From NCBI GenBank assembly GCA_029939785.1, contig JAOZSG010000045.1, forward strand, positions 1 to 13,686: 13,686 bases of DNA, read 5' to 3'. This DNA comes from Fidelibacterota bacterium (GTDB taxonomy: Bacteria > Fidelibacterota > UBA2242 > JAFGTP01). Every line of letters starts with the position of its first letter. The stretch's first letter is position 1. Positions 13,683 to 13,686 of this stretch are shown in pieces. Under the pieces are notes generated by a model. The model was not told the origin of the DNA. It made no database searches and saw nothing but the letters and a program-made list of their open reading frames with translations. The translations under genes were made by a program, and so were the position numbers.

Positions 13683-13686
13683 GGCT

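Larger units (their letters stand above)
12870..13686. other. 817-bp gene-free, hairpin- and repeat-rich intergenic region
   Basis: No credible gene lies between the receptor stop and the window end. The longest open frame (13149-13391, plus) needs a TTG start, has no ribosome-binding site and runs through repeats, so I do not call it. The part at about 12900-13350 has visibly more G+C than the flanking genes and contains a long imperfect hairpin, a second multi-stem hairpin, several 13-17-bp palindromes with 2-3-nt loops and short direct repeats. The final segment holds two copies of a GCACC/GGTGC palindrome. These are listed separately. Confidence 0.6.

Noticed and set aside
13616..13686. 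CRISPR array
   Set aside because: Only two 13-14 bp palindromes are seen, with no longer conserved repeat, a 53-bp period mostly of AT-rich spacer, and no cas genes in the window.

Overview
The window is strongly AT-rich and carries signatures of the Bacteroidota/FCB group. It has a large outer-membrane receptor with an N-terminal carboxypeptidase-like regulatory domain and a barrel of the 'outer membrane beta-barrel family' type. It has signal peptides ending in LNAQ, a histidine kinase with the 'SHELQTPL' H-box typical of that group, and the remnant of a two-component-regulator-propeller ('reg_prop') sensor. Many starts have recognisable Shine-Dalgarno sequences (GGAGA, AAAGGG, GAGGT), so an FCB lineage outside core Bacteroidia is possible. 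The sequence alone does not fix a species.

Layout. (1) 1-138, minus: the first 46 codons of an unrecognised gene leaving the window. (2) 367-1104, plus: a short aldose-1-epimerase-like protein, convergent and 6 bp from (3) 1111-1656, minus: an isoprenylcysteine-carboxyl-methyltransferase-like membrane protein. (4) A divergent intergenic region holding a 22-bp CRP/FNR-like palindrome. (5) A co-directional block, 1799-7285: an exported TPR protein, an exported lipase-like alpha/beta hydrolase (ATGA overlap), a Na+/Ca2+ exchanger-family antiporter, a nitrilase-superfamily amidase, a DUF2569 membrane protein and a TSUP (TauE/SafE) permease. The last four are 2-19 bp apart and look like one operon. 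(6) 7307-7566, minus: a decayed N-terminal fragment of a reg_prop sensor protein. (7) 7591-8190, minus: a TetR-family regulator with a 20-bp inverted repeat, its probable operator, in its own leader. (8) 8329-12869, plus: an OmpR-type response regulator, a histidine kinase (ATGA overlap) and an 821-aa TonB-dependent-type outer-membrane receptor. (9) 12870-13686: about 0.8 kb without a credible gene, visibly richer in GC than the rest and packed with hairpins and small repeats, including the start of a palindromic repeat array cut by the window end.

How the parts may work together. The clearest unit is regulator-kinase-receptor. The promoters of the response regulator and of the receptor share AATTTCTACAG followed, at identical spacing, by TTATATTA. 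The receptor promoter adds a second CTACA 11 bp upstream, which is the spacing expected for OmpR-family direct repeats. The inference is that the response regulator controls both itself and the receptor. The -10-like box lies so close to the response-regulator ATG that its mRNA may be leaderless. I did not find an obvious new defence, mobile or biosynthetic system. The best leads are this regulatory circuit, the three candidate operators, the reg_prop pseudogene and the hairpin-rich intergenic region.
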